Of a stretch of 64,000 bases of DNA, positions 46,214-57,964 are shown in pieces. The stretch spans positions 1 through 64,000 of the forward strand of contig NZ_PUIV01000014.1 of the NCBI RefSeq assembly GCF_003113265.1, in the 5' to 3' direction. The DNA is from Methylosinus sporium (GTDB lineage: Bacteria; Pseudomonadota; Alphaproteobacteria; Rhizobiales; Beijerinckiaceae). The position numbers and the translations under genes are program-made. The notes beneath the pieces were generated by a model that saw nothing but the letters and a program-made list of their open reading frames with translations, was not told where the DNA came from and ran no database searches. Numbering within the stretch: the stretch's first letter is position 1; every line of letters begins with the position of its first letter.

Positions 46214-46693
46214 TCAGCCCTTCCAATGCAGGGCCGTGACCAGCGTGAAGAGGCGGCGCGCGGTGTCCGAATCGCAGTCGATCTTGCCCTTCAGCCGTTC
46301 GGCGAGCAGGGCCGCGCCTTCATTGTGCAGCCCGCGCCGGCCCATGTCGATCGCCTCGATCCGGCTCGGCGTCGCGGTGCGGATCGCGGCGTAATAGGTC
46401 TCGCAAACCAGAAAATAGTCTTTAAGCAGGCGCTTGAAGGGCGTCAGCGACAAAATATGCGTGACGATCGTGACGCCTGCCTCGTCGCGCACGTCGAAGA
46501 CGAGCTTGGCGTCATGCAGGGCGATGACGAGGGCGTAAGGCCCGCCGTCATGTCCTTCCAGCGCGAAGCTGTTGTCCTCGATGAGATCATAGATGGCGAT
46601 GGCGCGCTCATGCTCCTGATCCGCCGTGCCGCGCCCGATGGATGCCTCATCGAGCGTGACGGAGATCAGCCGCTTGGTCGCGCTTGTCGACAC
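46214..46693 (-). CDS. UPF0262 family protein
   Basis: A 159-residue protein of the alphaproteobacterial UPF0262 family, function unknown. Recognisable parts are [30 protein letters not shown] and [20 protein letters not shown]. The GTG at 46693 is chosen because it starts one base after the hisD stop and gives the family length. It lies between hisD and the phosphatase gene, its usual place. Confidence 0.9.
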   Translation of the reverse strand: MSTSATKRLISVTLDEASIGRGTADQEHERAIAIYDLIEDNSFALEGHDGGPYALVIALHDAKLVFDVRDEAGVTIVTHILSLTPFKRLLKDYFLVCETYYAAIRTATPSRIEAIDMGRRGLHNEGAALLAERLKGKIDCDSDTARRLFTLVTALHWKG

Positions 46694-46694
46694 C

Positions 46695-47996
46695 TCACGC
46701 CCCGCGCTGATCGAGGCGCACGGCCACAGAGCGCGCATGTGCCTGCAGCCGCTCGGCGTCGCCCAGAGCGACGGCGGCGGGGCCGATCTCCTTCAGCGAG
46801 GCGGCGTCGCATTTCAAGATCGACGTGCGCTTCACGAAATCCAGCACGCTGAGGCCCGACGAGAAGCGCGCCGAGCGCGCCGTCGGCAGAACGTGATTGG
46901 AGCCGCCGACATAATCGCCGATCGCCTCCGGCGTATAGGCGCCGATGAAGATCGCGCCCGCGTTGCGCACCTTGGCGGCCAGCTCCTCGGCGTCTTCCGA
47001 GACGATTTCCAAATGCTCGGCGGCGATGCGGTCGGCGAGCGGAATGGAGTCGGAGAGGTTCTTGGTCACGATGATCGCGCCATAGTCGCGCCAGCTCTTG
47101 GAGGCGATCTCGAAGCGCGAGAGCGTCGCCAGCTGGCGCTCGACGGCGGCGGCGGCCGCGTCGGCGAAGGAAGGATCGTCGGTGATGAGGATCGACTGCG
47201 CCGATTCGTCATGCTCCGCCTGGGCGAGCAGATCGATCGCCACCCAATCGGGATTGGCGGTCTTATCGGCGAGCACCAGAATTTCCGAAGGGCCGGCGAT
47301 CATGTCTATGCCGACGAGGCCGAAGACGCGGCGCTTGGCGGCCGCCACCCAGGCGTTGCCGGGACCGACGATCTTGGCCACGGGGCGAATGGACTTGGTG
47401 CCATAGGCCAGCGCCGCGACGGCCTGCGCGCCGCCGACGCGATAGACCTCGTCGACGCCGGCGCGCTTGGCGGCGGCCAGCACCAGCGGGTCGATCACCC
47501 CATGCGGGGCGGGGACCACCATCACCAGACGATCGACGCCGGCCACCTTGGCCGGCACGGCGTTCATCAGCACGGAGGAGGGGTAGGAGGCGGTGCCGCC
47601 CGGCACATAGAGGCCGACCGATTCGAGCGCGCTCCAGCGCCAGCCGAGCTCGACGCCGGCCTCGTCCTTATAGCGCAGGTCCTGCGGCCGCTGGCGCTCG
47701 TGGAAGGCTTTGATGCGGGCGTGGGCGAGATCGAGGGCGGCCAGCGTCTCCTTCGGGACCTTGGCCTCGGCCGCGTCGATCTCGGCTTTCGTCAGCGCAA
47801 TGCCGGTCTCGGCGAGGTCGATATGGTCGAAGCGCTTGGAATAATCGATCAGCGCCGGGTCGCCGCGGGCGGCCACATCCTCGATAATGCCGCGGACGGT
47901 GTCGTCGACGTCCTGGGCGGCCTCGCGCTTCGTCGCCAGCAGCGCGGTGAAGCGCTCCTCGAAATCCGCCGCCGACGCATCCAATCGCCAAGTCAT
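46695..47996 (-). CDS. hisD: Histidinol dehydrogenase
   Basis: A 433-residue enzyme that oxidises histidinol to histidine in two NAD-dependent steps, the last steps of histidine synthesis. Motifs: [14 protein letters not shown], a zinc-ligand region with [10 protein letters not shown], and the catalytic-His segment [23 protein letters not shown]. The ATG at 47996 starts the conserved [13 protein letters not shown]; the upstream open frame overlaps the DUF2948 gene and is not used. Other his genes are not in the window. Confidence 0.96.
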   Translation of the reverse strand: MTWRLDASAADFEERFTALLATKREAAQDVDDTVRGIIEDVAARGDPALIDYSKRFDHIDLAETGIALTKAEIDAAEAKVPKETLAALDLAHARIKAFHERQRPQDLRYKDEAGVELGWRWSALESVGLYVPGGTASYPSSVLMNAVPAKVAGVDRLVMVVPAPHGVIDPLVLAAAKRAGVDEVYRVGGAQAVAALAYGTKSIRPVAKIVGPGNAWVAAAKRRVFGLVGIDMIAGPSEILVLADKTANPDWVAIDLLAQAEHDESAQSILITDDPSFADAAAAAVERQLATLSRFEIASKSWRDYGAIIVTKNLSDSIPLADRIAAEHLEIVSEDAEELAAKVRNAGAIFIGAYTPEAIGDYVGGSNHVLPTARSARFSSGLSVLDFVKRTSILKCDAASLKEIGPAAVALGDAERLQAHARSVAVRLDQRGA

Positions 47997-48024
47997 GTTC
48001 TTCTCCAACCGGTATTTCCGGTTG

Positions 48025-48504
48025 TCATGACCTTCCCTCGCCGTCTTCGTCAAGCTCATGTGACGGACAGGCTTTCGCGGCCCAGCGCGGACCGAGGTCC
48101 TGGAGGCGGGCCTCGACGCACTCCACGTCCAAGGAAATCGCCGCTCCGCCGGCGAAAATCAGCGTCACCACGCCACCGGGGGGCTCGACGGCGGGCTCGA
48201 AAGTGACGGCCAGCAGCTCCAAAATCGCCTCGGGCCGGTCGCGGGCGATTTTGAGCTGACGGACCCGCCGCACCCCGTCGAAATGCACGCCGGAATGGCA
48301 GCGCTCGCGTTTGCCCTGCTCGGCGGCGGCCCAATCATAGCGGCAGCCGAGAAAGGCGAAGCGACGCTGCTCGGGCAGAAAGGCGATATCGCCGACGCGG
48401 ACCAGCGCGTCCTGAAGCAGGGCGGAGAGGCAGGAGAGGTCCTCGGCGTCCATTGCCTGGAGCCTCAGACCATCGTGCTGTGGCGATGACGAGCGCTTGA
48501 ACAT
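48025..48504 (-). CDS. DUF2948 family protein
   Basis: A 159-residue protein of unknown function, conserved in alphaproteobacteria directly before hisD. The core is LRLQAMDAEDLSCLSALLQDALVRVGDIAFLPEQRRFAFLGCRYDW, followed by a C-terminal IFAGGAAISLDVECVEARLQDL. The ATG at 48504 has CAGGAGG well placed upstream. A gap of 28 bases with a small hairpin (AACCGG-TATTT-CCGGTT, 48007-48023) separates it from hisD. Confidence 0.88.
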   Translation of the reverse strand: MFKRSSSPQHDGLRLQAMDAEDLSCLSALLQDALVRVGDIAFLPEQRRFAFLGCRYDWAAAEQGKRERCHSGVHFDGVRRVRQLKIARDRPEAILELLAVTFEPAVEPPGGVVTLIFAGGAAISLDVECVEARLQDLGPRWAAKACPSHELDEDGEGRS

Positions 48505-48605
48505 GGAGCGGGCCTCCTGTTCGAGCATATGGCGAGCGCCGTTTCGCTGTGCAACCGCGCCGCTGAGGCGATGGCGCACGTCGAGTGGAAGTTTGCCGCG
48601 TGGTT

Positions 48606-50180
48606 TCAAAAGAGTGAGCCCTGGTCGCCGCCGCCCTTGTCTTTTCCGCGCTTCGGCCGTGCGGTAGGGGCCGGAGCGGGCGACGTGCCGCCGGATTCCG
48701 CTTGCGCGGCGATATGGCCGTCGGAAAATTGCACATCCAGCCTCTGGCCCGGCGCGATGTCGGCCGCCTGCCGCAGCAGTGCGCCCGTCTCGTCGCGCAC
48801 CAGGGCGAAGCCGCGCGCGAGCACCTGCTCATAGCCGAGCGTCTCGCGTAGCTGATCGAGCCGCTCGAGCCGCGCCTGCCGCTCGTCGATTATGCGGATG
48901 AAGGCCGAGCGCAGCCGTTGCTCGGCATGGTCGAGCCGTCTTTGCGCGCCCTCGGCCTCCCGGCGGGAGAGGGCGAGGCGGGCGGCGAGGCCCTGCCGCA
49001 GGCGCGCCTGGAGGCCCTTCAGCCGTTCGGAGGCGCGCGCCAGCTCCGCCTGCGGCGAATGGCGGGCGAGCACATGGGAGACGCGCGAGAGAGCGAGGCG
49101 GCGGCCGTCCAGCGCGCGGCGTAGATTGCCGCGCAGCCGCTCGCCGGCGCGATCGGCGCGTTGGGCGGGCGCGAGCAGCAATTGCGCGCCCGCGGGCAGC
49201 ATGCGCTGCAACGAGGCGAGCTGCCGCCGATTGGCGTCCAGAAGCCGCCGTTCCGCACCCGCGAGGCGGCGGGCGAGCGTCGCCGTATGCTCCACCAGCT
49301 CGGCGCGCACCGGCACGCATTTTTCTGCGGCGCCTGTGGGAGTGGGCGCGCGCAGATCGGCGACGAAATCGATGAGAGTCGTGTCGGTCTCATGGCCGAT
49401 GGCCGAGACCAGCGGAATGGCGCTCGCCGCCGCCGCGCGCACCACGATTTCCTCATTGAAGCCGAACAAATCCTCGAGCGAGCCGCCGCCGCGCGCGACG
49501 ATCAGCACATCCGGCCGCGGAATCGGGCCGCCGGGGGGCAGAGCGTTGAAGCCGTCGATCGCCGCGGCGACTTCCGCGGCGCAGGTCTCCCCCTGCACGC
49601 GCACCGGCCAGACGAGCACGCGGCGCGGAAAACGATCCAGCAGCCGATGCAATATGTCGCGAATCACCGCGCCGGTCGGCGAGGTGACGACGCCCACGAC
49701 GAGGGGCAGGAAGGGCAGGAGCTTTTTGCGCTCGGCGTCGAACAGTCCCTCGGCGGCGAGGCGCTTGCGCCGCTCGTCGAGCAGCGCCATCAGCGCGCCG
49801 GCGCCGGCCGGCTCCAGAGTTTCGATGACGATCTGATAGGAGGATTTGCCCGGAAACGTGCTGATCTTGCCGGTGGCGACGACTTCCAGCCCCTCCTGCG
49901 GCTTCACGCGCAGGCGCAGGAAGGTCATCTTCCAGATCACGGCGTCGAGACGGGCGTTCTGGTCCTTGAGGCTGAAATAGACATGGCCCGAGGAATGCGG
50001 CCCCCGATAATTGGTGATCTCGCCGCGCACGCGCACATGGCCGAAGCGATCCTCCACCGTGCGCTTCAAGGCATTGGCGAGCTCGGAGACGGACAGCTCC
50101 GGCACATTCGGCCCGGCGGCGATCGGCGGGGCGGGATCGTCGCCCTCGGGGGCTGGGGATTTGGCGGGACGCTTGGCCAT
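48606..50180 (-). CDS. xseA: Exodeoxyribonuclease VII large subunit
   Basis: A 524-residue nuclease subunit. The N-terminal OB fold (about 30-125: VSELANALKRTVEDRFGHVRVRGEI, GHVYFSLKD) binds DNA. The catalytic domain contains VVTSPTGAVIRDIL, DVLIVARGGGSLEDLFGFN and AIGHETDTTLIDFVADLRAPTP. A long coiled coil rich in Arg, Leu and Ala (about 320-460) follows. It needs XseB, not seen here, to degrade single-stranded DNA. The ATG at 50180 fits the family start. The C terminus is basic and ends QGSLF. Confidence 0.94.
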   Translation of the reverse strand: MAKRPAKSPAPEGDDPAPPIAAGPNVPELSVSELANALKRTVEDRFGHVRVRGEITNYRGPHSSGHVYFSLKDQNARLDAVIWKMTFLRLRVKPQEGLEVVATGKISTFPGKSSYQIVIETLEPAGAGALMALLDERRKRLAAEGLFDAERKKLLPFLPLVVGVVTSPTGAVIRDILHRLLDRFPRRVLVWPVRVQGETCAAEVAAAIDGFNALPPGGPIPRPDVLIVARGGGSLEDLFGFNEEIVVRAAAASAIPLVSAIGHETDTTLIDFVADLRAPTPTGAAEKCVPVRAELVEHTATLARRLAGAERRLLDANRRQLASLQRMLPAGAQLLLAPAQRADRAGERLRGNLRRALDGRRLALSRVSHVLARHSPQAELARASERLKGLQARLRQGLAARLALSRREAEGAQRRLDHAEQRLRSAFIRIIDERQARLERLDQLRETLGYEQVLARGFALVRDETGALLRQAADIAPGQRLDVQFSDGHIAAQAESGGTSPAPAPTARPKRGKDKGGGDQGSLF

Positions 50181-50324
50181 GGACGAGATATGGCCGATTT
50201 TGCGCCGTCTCGCGAGGGGGACCGGGCGCTCGTCCAGAGGATTGCGACGGCGCACGCGCAAAACAAAAGGCGCGAGGCTCTCGCGAGCCGCGCGCCCTGA
50301 GGTTTCGGAAGAAGAGGCCGAAAG

Positions 50325-51173
50325 TCAGTATTTGCGGACCAGCGGGCCGGGAGGCGCCATCAGCATCGGCGCCGGCGCCATCAGCGCGTAGCGGAAGCCG
50401 AGGCGAATGTCGTGCGAGGCGAGCTGGAAGGTCTGGCGCTCGCCCGCGCAGCCGGCGGCGAGGCAGCCGATGACATTGGTCTGGAACTTGCCCATGTCGA
50501 GATAGCGATAGCCGAGCTCGACCTTGAAATTGGGCGTGATGTTATAGGCGAGGCCCGCCATCACGGCCCAGGCAAAATTGGTCTTGGTGGCGTCCTGGGC
50601 GATGCCGAAGCCGCCGGCCGGCTGCGCCGAGAGATCATAGAGATTGTTCAGCCAATTGACCGCGACGCCGACGCCGCCGCCGACGAAGGGCGTGATCCCG
50701 TACCAGGTGCCGAGATCGACATAGCCATTGGCCAGGAAGACTGCGGCGCTGTGCTGCGCGCTGTAGATGTCGTAGCAGCGCGCGCCGCAGGCGAGGCCGA
50801 AGATGTTGGCGTAGCTCTGCGTGGCGCGATAGTTGGAGGCGGTGCGATATTCGCCCGTCACGTCGACGCGGAACCAATTGTTGATCTGATAGCCGACGCC
50901 GCCGCCCGCGAAAGCGCTGTCGCCGATCGAATATTGATCGAACTGCGGCGCCGGCACCAGGACGGTGGGGCTGAAGGTCGAGCGAAGCTCGGAAATCTGA
51001 TTGACGCCGACGCCCACATCGCCGCGCAGATACCAGCCGCCGAAATCGGCGGGCGGCGGCGGCTCGATCGGCGGAGGCGGCGGCAGCAGAAGATCGGCGG
51101 CGAATGCGCTGAAGCTCATGGTCATGGCGGAAGCGAATGCGGCCGCTATGAAGAGGGCTCTCGTCTTGCCCAT
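50325..51173 (-). CDS. Outer membrane beta-barrel protein (Omp25/opacity-like)
   Basis: A 282-residue outer membrane protein. It starts with a signal peptide (ALFIAAAFASAMTMSFSAFA), then a proline stretch (LLLPPPPPIEPPPPADF) and GWYLRGDVGVGVNQI, followed by alternating beta strands of an eight-stranded barrel and a final LGFRYALMAP-type segment. It ends LVRKY. The family is common in Hyphomicrobiales; roles include envelope stability. It is transcribed after glmM, with a 185-base gap. Confidence 0.85.
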   Translation of the reverse strand: MGKTRALFIAAAFASAMTMSFSAFAADLLLPPPPPIEPPPPADFGGWYLRGDVGVGVNQISELRSTFSPTVLVPAPQFDQYSIGDSAFAGGGVGYQINNWFRVDVTGEYRTASNYRATQSYANIFGLACGARCYDIYSAQHSAAVFLANGYVDLGTWYGITPFVGGGVGVAVNWLNNLYDLSAQPAGGFGIAQDATKTNFAWAVMAGLAYNITPNFKVELGYRYLDMGKFQTNVIGCLAAGCAGERQTFQLASHDIRLGFRYALMAPAPMLMAPPGPLVRKY

Positions 51174-51299
51174 TAATGTCTTCCCTTCACGATAGAGGAC
51201 CGCGGCGCGGACCCTTGGCTGGCGCCAATGTGAAGGAAGATTGAGGGAGAACGCTTAAAGTGGAGTTAACCTTACTGGCGATGTACGTAGTCGAGCGGC

Positions 51300-51331
51300 A
51301 GTAGCGAGTAGCAAATCGGCTGCTCGCTACT
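51300..51331. repeat. 9-bp inverted repeat in OMP/glmM gap
   Basis: AGTAGCGAG and CTCGCTACT pair perfectly around a 14-base loop, 28 bases beyond the glmM stop. With the adjacent TTCGCTATT units this is a patch of short related repeats. It may help end the glmM transcript. Confidence 0.4.
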
Positions 51332-51343
51332 CCCAAAACCCTA

Positions 51344-51360
51344 TTCGCTATTCGCTCTTC
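51344..51360. repeat. 17-bp repeat TTCGCTATTCGCTCTTC, copy 2
   Basis: Identical to 9681-9697. This copy ends at the glmM stop codon (51359-51361 on the minus strand) and continues the repeat-rich gap. Confidence 0.5.
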
Positions 51361-52708
51361 ACGCCGCCTCGGCCCGGGTCAGCGCGTCGCAAATATCGTC
51401 CACGACGCTGACGACGATCTCGGGGTCGTCGCCTTCGCCCATCACGCGAATGACAGGCTCCGTGCCGGAGGGGCGGATGACGAGGCGCCCGGAGCCTTCC
51501 AGGCGCCGCCGTCCCGCCTCGATGGCGGCGATGACGCGCTCCTGCTCCAGCGCCTTCGCGCCGCGCGCGCGCACATTCTTCAGCACTTGCGGCAGCGGCT
51601 CGAAGCAGCGGCACACCTCGCTCACGCGGCGGCCGAGTTTCTTCACCGCGGCGAGCGCCTGCATGGCGGTCACGAGCCCGTCGCCGGTCGTGCTGTAATC
51701 GGAGAGGATCACATGGCCCGATTGCTCGCCGCCGAGATTGTAGCCGAGCTCGCGCATCCGCTCGATGACATAGCGGTCGCCGACGGCGGTGCGCTCGAGC
51801 GTCAATCCGAGCCCTTGCAAATGGCGCTCGAAGCCGAGATTGGACATGATGGTCGCGACGACGCCGGGCTTGGCGAGCAGGCCGTCGTCGCGCCAGCTGC
51901 GCGCGACGACGGCCATCAGCTGATCGCCGTCGATGACATGGCCGAGCTCGTCCACCATGATGACGCGGTCGGCGTCGCCGTCGAGCGCTATGCCCACATC
52001 GGCGCGCATCTCGCGCACCTTGTCGCGCAGCGCCTGCGGGGCGGTCGAGCCGACGTCGCGATTGATGTTGAAGCCGTCCGGCTGGTCGCCGATGGTGATG
52101 ACCTCGGCGCCGAGCTCCCAGAGAGCTTCCGGCGCGACCTTATAAGCGGCGCCATTGGCGCAATCGAGCACGACGCGCAATCCCTCGAAGCTCATGTTCC
52201 GCGGCAGCGTGCGCTTGGCGTATTCGATATAGCGGGCGCGCACATCCTCGACGCGCTTGGCGCGGCCGAATTGCTGCGGGCCGGCGAGGCGGCTGGTCAG
52301 ATCGCGGTCGATGAGCTTCTCGATCTCGGCTTCCGTCTCGTCGGTGAGCTTGAAGGCGTCCGGGCCGAACAGCTTGATGCCATTGTCCTCGAAGAGATTG
52401 TGCGAGGCGGAGATCATCACGCCGAGATCGGCGCGCATGGAGCGCGTCAGCATGGCCACAGCCGGCGTCGGCATGGGGCCGAGCAGCAGAACGTCCATGC
52501 CGACCGAGGTGAAGCCGGCGACCAGCGCATATTCGATCATATAGCCGGAGAGCCGCGTGTCCTTGCCGATGACGACGCGATGGCGTCTCTCGCTCTCGCG
52601 GTTGAACACGAGGCCGGCGGCCTGGCCGACCTTGAGCGCGAGCTCGGGCGTGATCTTCTGATTGGCGCGTCCGCGGATGCCGTCCGTACCGAAATAGCTG
52701 CGCGTCAT
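51359..52708 (-). CDS. glmM: Phosphoglucosamine mutase
   Basis: A 449-residue enzyme converting glucosamine-6-phosphate to glucosamine-1-phosphate for peptidoglycan and lipid A precursors. The phospho-serine loop is [18 protein letters not shown] (Ser near 102), the metal loop [14 protein letters not shown], the sugar loop [13 protein letters not shown], and the phosphate loop [15 protein letters not shown]. It starts [13 protein letters not shown]. In relatives it follows ftsH; here an opposite-strand arsC-ynfA pair separates them. Confidence 0.97.
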   Translation of the reverse strand: MTRSYFGTDGIRGRANQKITPELALKVGQAAGLVFNRESERRHRVVIGKDTRLSGYMIEYALVAGFTSVGMDVLLLGPMPTPAVAMLTRSMRADLGVMISASHNLFEDNGIKLFGPDAFKLTDETEAEIEKLIDRDLTSRLAGPQQFGRAKRVEDVRARYIEYAKRTLPRNMSFEGLRVVLDCANGAAYKVAPEALWELGAEVITIGDQPDGFNINRDVGSTAPQALRDKVREMRADVGIALDGDADRVIMVDELGHVIDGDQLMAVVARSWRDDGLLAKPGVVATIMSNLGFERHLQGLGLTLERTAVGDRYVIERMRELGYNLGGEQSGHVILSDYSTTGDGLVTAMQALAAVKKLGRRVSEVCRCFEPLPQVLKNVRARGAKALEQERVIAAIEAGRRRLEGSGRLVIRPSGTEPVIRVMGEGDDPEIVVSVVDDICDALTRAEAA

Positions 52709-52980
52709 TGCTTGTCGTTCTCCGAGAAACGGCGGGGGCGGCGACGCCGGAAAGGCGCGAGCGCCGCCGCCGCGGCGCCAATCGACCTCGAGATTATGGG
52801 CGTTTTCGGACGAAATCCGTCCCTACGCGCATCATCGGAAAAGGATATGAAGAAATATCGCTTCTCATATTGGCTGCTTCCATCGCCTTTCTCGCCCTGT
52901 GGTCTGTGCGTATGGCCCGGTTTCGCCCTTCCGGCGGCGGGGCTATGCTCGCGCCACGCTAACATGATCCGGGGGGCTCG

Positions 52981-53331
52981 ATGAAGGTCGTCATCTATCA
53001 CAATCCCGCCTGCGGCACGTCTCGCAAGGTGCTCGCGCGGCTGAAGGAGGCCGGGCTCGAGCCCGAGATCGTGCAATATCTGAAGACGCCGCCGGACCGA
53101 AAGACGCTGAAGGCGCTGCTGAAGCAAATGGGGAAAAGCGTGCGCGACATTCTCCGCGAGCGCGGTACGCCTTACGCGGAGCTCGGCCTCGGCGATGCTT
53201 CGGTGACGGACGAGGCGATCTTCGATGCGATCGAGAAGCATCCCGTCTTGATCGAGCGGCCGATCGTCGTCATCGGCGACAAGGCCGCTCTGTGCCGGCC
53301 GCCGGAGGCCGTCGAGGCGCTGCTCGCGTGA
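52981..53331 (+). CDS. arsC: ArsC-type arsenate reductase (glutaredoxin-dependent)
   Basis: A 116-residue ArsC/Spx-fold protein. The catalytic Cys is in [15 protein letters not shown], and [20 protein letters not shown] contains the Arg residues used for arsenate binding. It reduces arsenate to arsenite with glutathione and glutaredoxin. The ATG at 52981 follows GGGGGGCTCG. The end overlaps ynfA by four bases. No arsenite pump gene is next to it. Confidence 0.92.
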   Translation: MKVVIYHNPACGTSRKVLARLKEAGLEPEIVQYLKTPPDRKTLKALLKQMGKSVRDILRERGTPYAELGLGDASVTDEAIFDAIEKHPVLIERPIVVIGDKAALCRPPEAVEALLA

Positions 53332-53666
53332 GCGGGGTCGGCGCGGCGACGCTGCTCGCCTATGTCGGCGCCGCCTTCGCGGAAATCGGCGGCTGCTTCG
53401 CCTTCTGGGCTGTCGCGCGGCTCGGCAAATCGGCGTTCTGGCTCGCGCCCGGCGCGCTCTCGCTTTTCGCTTTCGCCGCTTTGCTCACCCGCGTGGAGAC
53501 GGAGGCCGCCGGCCGCGCCTATGCGGCCTATGGCGGCGTCTATATCGCCGCCTCGGTGCTCTGGCTCTGGGCGGTGGAGGGCGTGCGGCCGGATCGCTGG
53601 GATGCGATAGGCGCGACGATCTGCCTCATCGGCGCCGTGCTCATTCTTCTCGGCCCGCGCGGCTGA
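53328..53666 (+). CDS. ynfA: YnfA (UPF0060) family membrane protein
   Basis: A 112-residue protein with four helices, related to small multidrug resistance transporters. Marks are [45 protein letters not shown] and [18 protein letters not shown]. The start is GTG at 53328 inside the arsC stop (GTGA). A role in arsenic or metal resistance is possible from the pairing with arsC but not shown. Confidence 0.9.
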   Translation: MSGVGAATLLAYVGAAFAEIGGCFAFWAVARLGKSAFWLAPGALSLFAFAALLTRVETEAAGRAYAAYGGVYIAASVLWLWAVEGVRPDRWDAIGATICLIGAVLILLGPRG

Positions 53667-53675
53667 GCGCAAAAA

Positions 53676-53700
53676 AAGCCCGGCGGTTCGCGCCGGGCTT
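53676..53700. terminator. Bidirectional intrinsic terminator (ynfA/ftsH)
   Basis: AAGCCCGGCG and CGCCGGGCTT form a 10-bp stem with loop GTTCG. An A-run lies on the left and TTTTGTTT on the right, so the hairpin can stop transcripts from both ynfA (plus) and ftsH (minus). Confidence 0.85.
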
Positions 53701-53723
53701 TTGTTTGAAATCGGGTCCGTCGA

Positions 53724-55649
<1,926 letters not shown>

Positions 55650-55711
55650 GTCGAACCTTGCGAATGACGATTCCGCCCGAGCCATCCCGGAAAACGAAAG
55701 TCGTTTCCTGT

Positions 55712-55740
55712 AATCTAGGCGCGTCGGAAGCGATTGCCAA
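55712..55740 (-). promoter_or_regulatory. Predicted ftsH promoter
   Basis: On the minus strand TTGGCA (55740-55735), a 17-base spacer and TAGATT (55717-55712), about 60 bases upstream of the ftsH ATG. This is a good housekeeping-type promoter. The tandem repeats at 55741-55784 lie directly upstream of its -35 element. Confidence 0.6.
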
Positions 55741-55784
55741 GAGAGCGCCTCGCGCGCTTCCGAGAGAGCGCCTCGAGCGCTTCC
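55741..55784. repeat. Two 21-bp direct repeats upstream of ftsH promoter
   Basis: Copies at 55741-55761 and 55764-55784 differ at one base (C or A at the 13th position) and are offset by 23 bases, about two helix turns. Both contain GAGAGCGCCTCG followed by GCGCTTCC. They could be activator sites or a small duplication. Confidence 0.6.
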
Positions 55785-55816
55785 GAGCGAACGGCGCGCG
55801 TGTCGACGAGACCCTT

Positions 55817-55843
55817 CGATCGAAACGTCATACGATCGAAACG
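55817..55843. repeat. Direct repeat CGATCGAAACG, two copies
   Basis: Copies at 55817-55827 and 55833-55843, offset 16 bases, between the tilS end and the ftsH upstream repeats. CGATCGAA also forms the arm of the hairpin upstream of rpoH (60608-60616). Confidence 0.5.
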
Positions 55844-55863
55844 GAGTGGCTTTTTTGCGGCCG

Positions 55864-56865
55864 TCAGGTGATTTCGGCGCGCCGTCGCGGCGGCTCGGGC
55901 GCGATGGCGACGGCGTCGCCCTCCAATGTCACAATGGCGCCGCCCAGCGTTGTTTTGAAGCGCCTTTCGGCCGCGAGCGCCGCGGCGAGCCCTTCCCCTG
56001 CGCGCTCCAGACGCTCGAGCCGCGGCTCGCCGCCGCCGATGCGCGCGATCTCCGCTGCGAGCAGGCGCAGCAGCAGCTCGCGCGGCAGAGCGCGCAAGGC
56101 CGCGGCCGCGACGTGGAATCGTTTCGTCGCGCGTTCGGCCGGCAGCTCCAGCGCAGCGCGCTCGGCGCTCCAGGCGAGCGCTTCTTCGGCGCGCGCGGCG
56201 CGGGCGGAAAGGCGCAGCAGAGCTTTAGAGTCCAGTCCTTCCGCCGCGAGAGTGGCGGCGAGACGCCGCAGCCGCACGCGGGCATAGGCGGGATTCTCAT
56301 TGGAAGGATCGCTGACGAAATCCTGTCCGGCGACGGCGCAGACATTTTCCAGCTCCGCTTTGCTAAAGCGCAGCAGCGGCCGCAGCAGCGGCTGCTCTTC
56401 TATGCGCGACTCCGCGGCCATTGCGGCGAGGCCGGCCGTTCCGCTGCCGCGGGTCAGACGGAACAGCACGGTCTCCGCCTGATCGTCGGCGTGATGGGCG
56501 GTGACGATGGCGCTCGCGCCGATCTCTCTCGCGCAGGCGCAGAGCAGGCGATAGCGCGCCTCCCGCGCGCGCTCTTGAATGCGCGTCGTCGGCTTTTTCC
56601 CCTGCCATCGAAGAATATGATGAACAAATCCGCGCGCGCGCGCCCAGTCGCCGACTTGCGCCGCCTCCCGCGCCGCTTCGGCGCGCAGCCCATGGTCGAC
56701 AGTGGCGATCTCGATGCGCTTCTGCGCCGCGAGCGGCCAACTCGCGGCGAGCAGCATCAGAGCGATGGAATCCGGCCCGCCGGAAACGGCGAGCAGCAAC
56801 GTTTCATGAGCGGCGAGCGGCGCCAGCGCGTCGGCGGGATCGGGAAGGGGCGGTTCGACGGGCAT
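55864..56865 (-). CDS. tilS: tRNA(Ile)-lysidine synthase
   Basis: A 333-residue enzyme that attaches lysine to C34 of tRNA-Ile(CAU), so that it reads AUA. The ATP pyrophosphatase loop is [18 protein letters not shown], and [14 protein letters not shown] and [16 protein letters not shown] are the family motifs. The protein is short in its C-terminal part, as is common in alphaproteobacteria. It lies between ybgF and ftsH on the same strand. Start at ATG 56865. Confidence 0.93.
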   Translation of the reverse strand: MPVEPPLPDPADALAPLAAHETLLLAVSGGPDSIALMLLAASWPLAAQKRIEIATVDHGLRAEAAREAAQVGDWARARGFVHHILRWQGKKPTTRIQERAREARYRLLCACAREIGASAIVTAHHADDQAETVLFRLTRGSGTAGLAAMAAESRIEEQPLLRPLLRFSKAELENVCAVAGQDFVSDPSNENPAYARVRLRRLAATLAAEGLDSKALLRLSARAARAEEALAWSAERAALELPAERATKRFHVAAAALRALPRELLLRLLAAEIARIGGGEPRLERLERAGEGLAAALAAERRFKTTLGGAIVTLEGDAVAIAPEPPRRRAEIT

Positions 56866-56890
56866 GAAGCGATTCAGACGAGAGCGCCCG

Positions 56891-57964
56891 TCAGCATCGC
56901 ACCTTCTTACTTTCTTGCTGAGCGATTTCTTTCACCCGCGCCGGGGCGCCCGGATATTTCACCGCAATTTCGCCGAATGAGGCGCAGGCCTGCTCATTGG
57001 CGCCGATCTCATGCAGCGATTGGCCGAGCCTCAGCATGGCCTCCGGCCCCTGCGGCGAGCTCGCATGTTTGGCCGTGATCTCGAGAAATTTCTCCGCCGC
57101 CTCGCGATAGCGCTTCCGCAAAAAATAGCTCTCGCCCAGGTTGAAGATCGCTTGCGGCGCGAGACGGCTCTTCGGGTTGCGGGTGAGGAAGCCGGCGAAA
57201 CCCGTTTCGGCGGCTTCATATTCGCCTTGACGCAGTTTGGAGACGGCGAGGTCGAACTCGTCTCTCGGCGTTTGCGGCGGGGTGACGGCCGGCGAGAGCG
57301 CAGCCGAGGTCGCGGCGGGCGGCGCTGGCGCTGGCGCGGCCGGCGGCGGCGCTTCGCCGAGACGCCCGTGCGTCAGATCGAGCGGAGCGCCGGGCGAACG
57401 CAGATCCGAGGTGCCGACTCCGCCCGCCGGAAGCGGCGCGCTCGGCGGAGTCGCGCCGATGGGGCGTGGCGCGCCGGGAGCATTCGGGTTGAGGCTGGGG
57501 TCGAAAGCGTCGCCGCGCCGCTGCCCGACAGGGGAGCCTGCGCCCGGGCCGGGCGGCGGCGCCTCCGGCGCGGCGACGGCGCGCGGCGGCGCCGATCCGG
57601 CGGCGGGCGGCAGGCCGGCGGCGTTCTCCTGCGAACGGCGCAGCTGATCTTCCAGCCGCCGCACGCTGTGCTGCAACTCCTCGACGAGACCGTTGAGCGA
57701 GCGGATCTGATTTTCGAGCCGGTCGATGCGGACGCTCGCCGCGCTGGCCTCGCGTCCGGCGGCGTCCTCCTCCGGGTCGCGATGGCCGAACAATTGCGTC
57801 ACATCGAGACGGCGGCCGATATTCTGGCCGATGTTCTGAAGGCCCTGGCCGATCTTGTCGAGGCGCGGTCCGTTATTTTCGGGCTCGGCCGCGAAGGCCG
57901 CGCCGGCGGCCATTACGACGCCGAGGACGGCGCCGACGAAAATGGAACGTGACGAAAGCTTCAT
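56891..57964 (-). CDS. ybgF: Cell division coordinator CpoB (YbgF)
   Basis: A 357-residue periplasmic protein. The signal peptide is SIFVGAVLGVVMAAGAAFAA. A coiled coil (about 70-115: RIDRLENQIRSLNGLVEELQ) is followed by a Pro/Ala/Gly-rich linker (about 120-225) and a C-terminal TPR domain (about 235-355: FDLAVSKLRQGEYEAAETGF, GESYFLRKRYREAAEKFL). CpoB couples outer membrane constriction to peptidoglycan synthesis with Tol-Pal. The tol-pal genes that usually precede it are absent; the next gene is divergent. Confidence 0.92.
   Translation of the reverse strand: MKLSSRSIFVGAVLGVVMAAGAAFAAEPENNGPRLDKIGQGLQNIGQNIGRRLDVTQLFGHRDPEEDAAGREASAASVRIDRLENQIRSLNGLVEELQHSVRRLEDQLRRSQENAAGLPPAAGSAPPRAVAAPEAPPPGPGAGSPVGQRRGDAFDPSLNPNAPGAPRPIGATPPSAPLPAGGVGTSDLRSPGAPLDLTHGRLGEAPPPAAPAPAPPAATSAALSPAVTPPQTPRDEFDLAVSKLRQGEYEAAETGFAGFLTRNPKSRLAPQAIFNLGESYFLRKRYREAAEKFLEITAKHASSPQGPEAMLRLGQSLHEIGANEQACASFGEIAVKYPGAPARVKEIAQQESKKVRC

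Noticed and set aside
52708-52962. Short plus-strand frame between glmM and arsC
   Set aside because: No start signal, basic noise-like first half; more likely promoter and leader DNA for the two divergent units.
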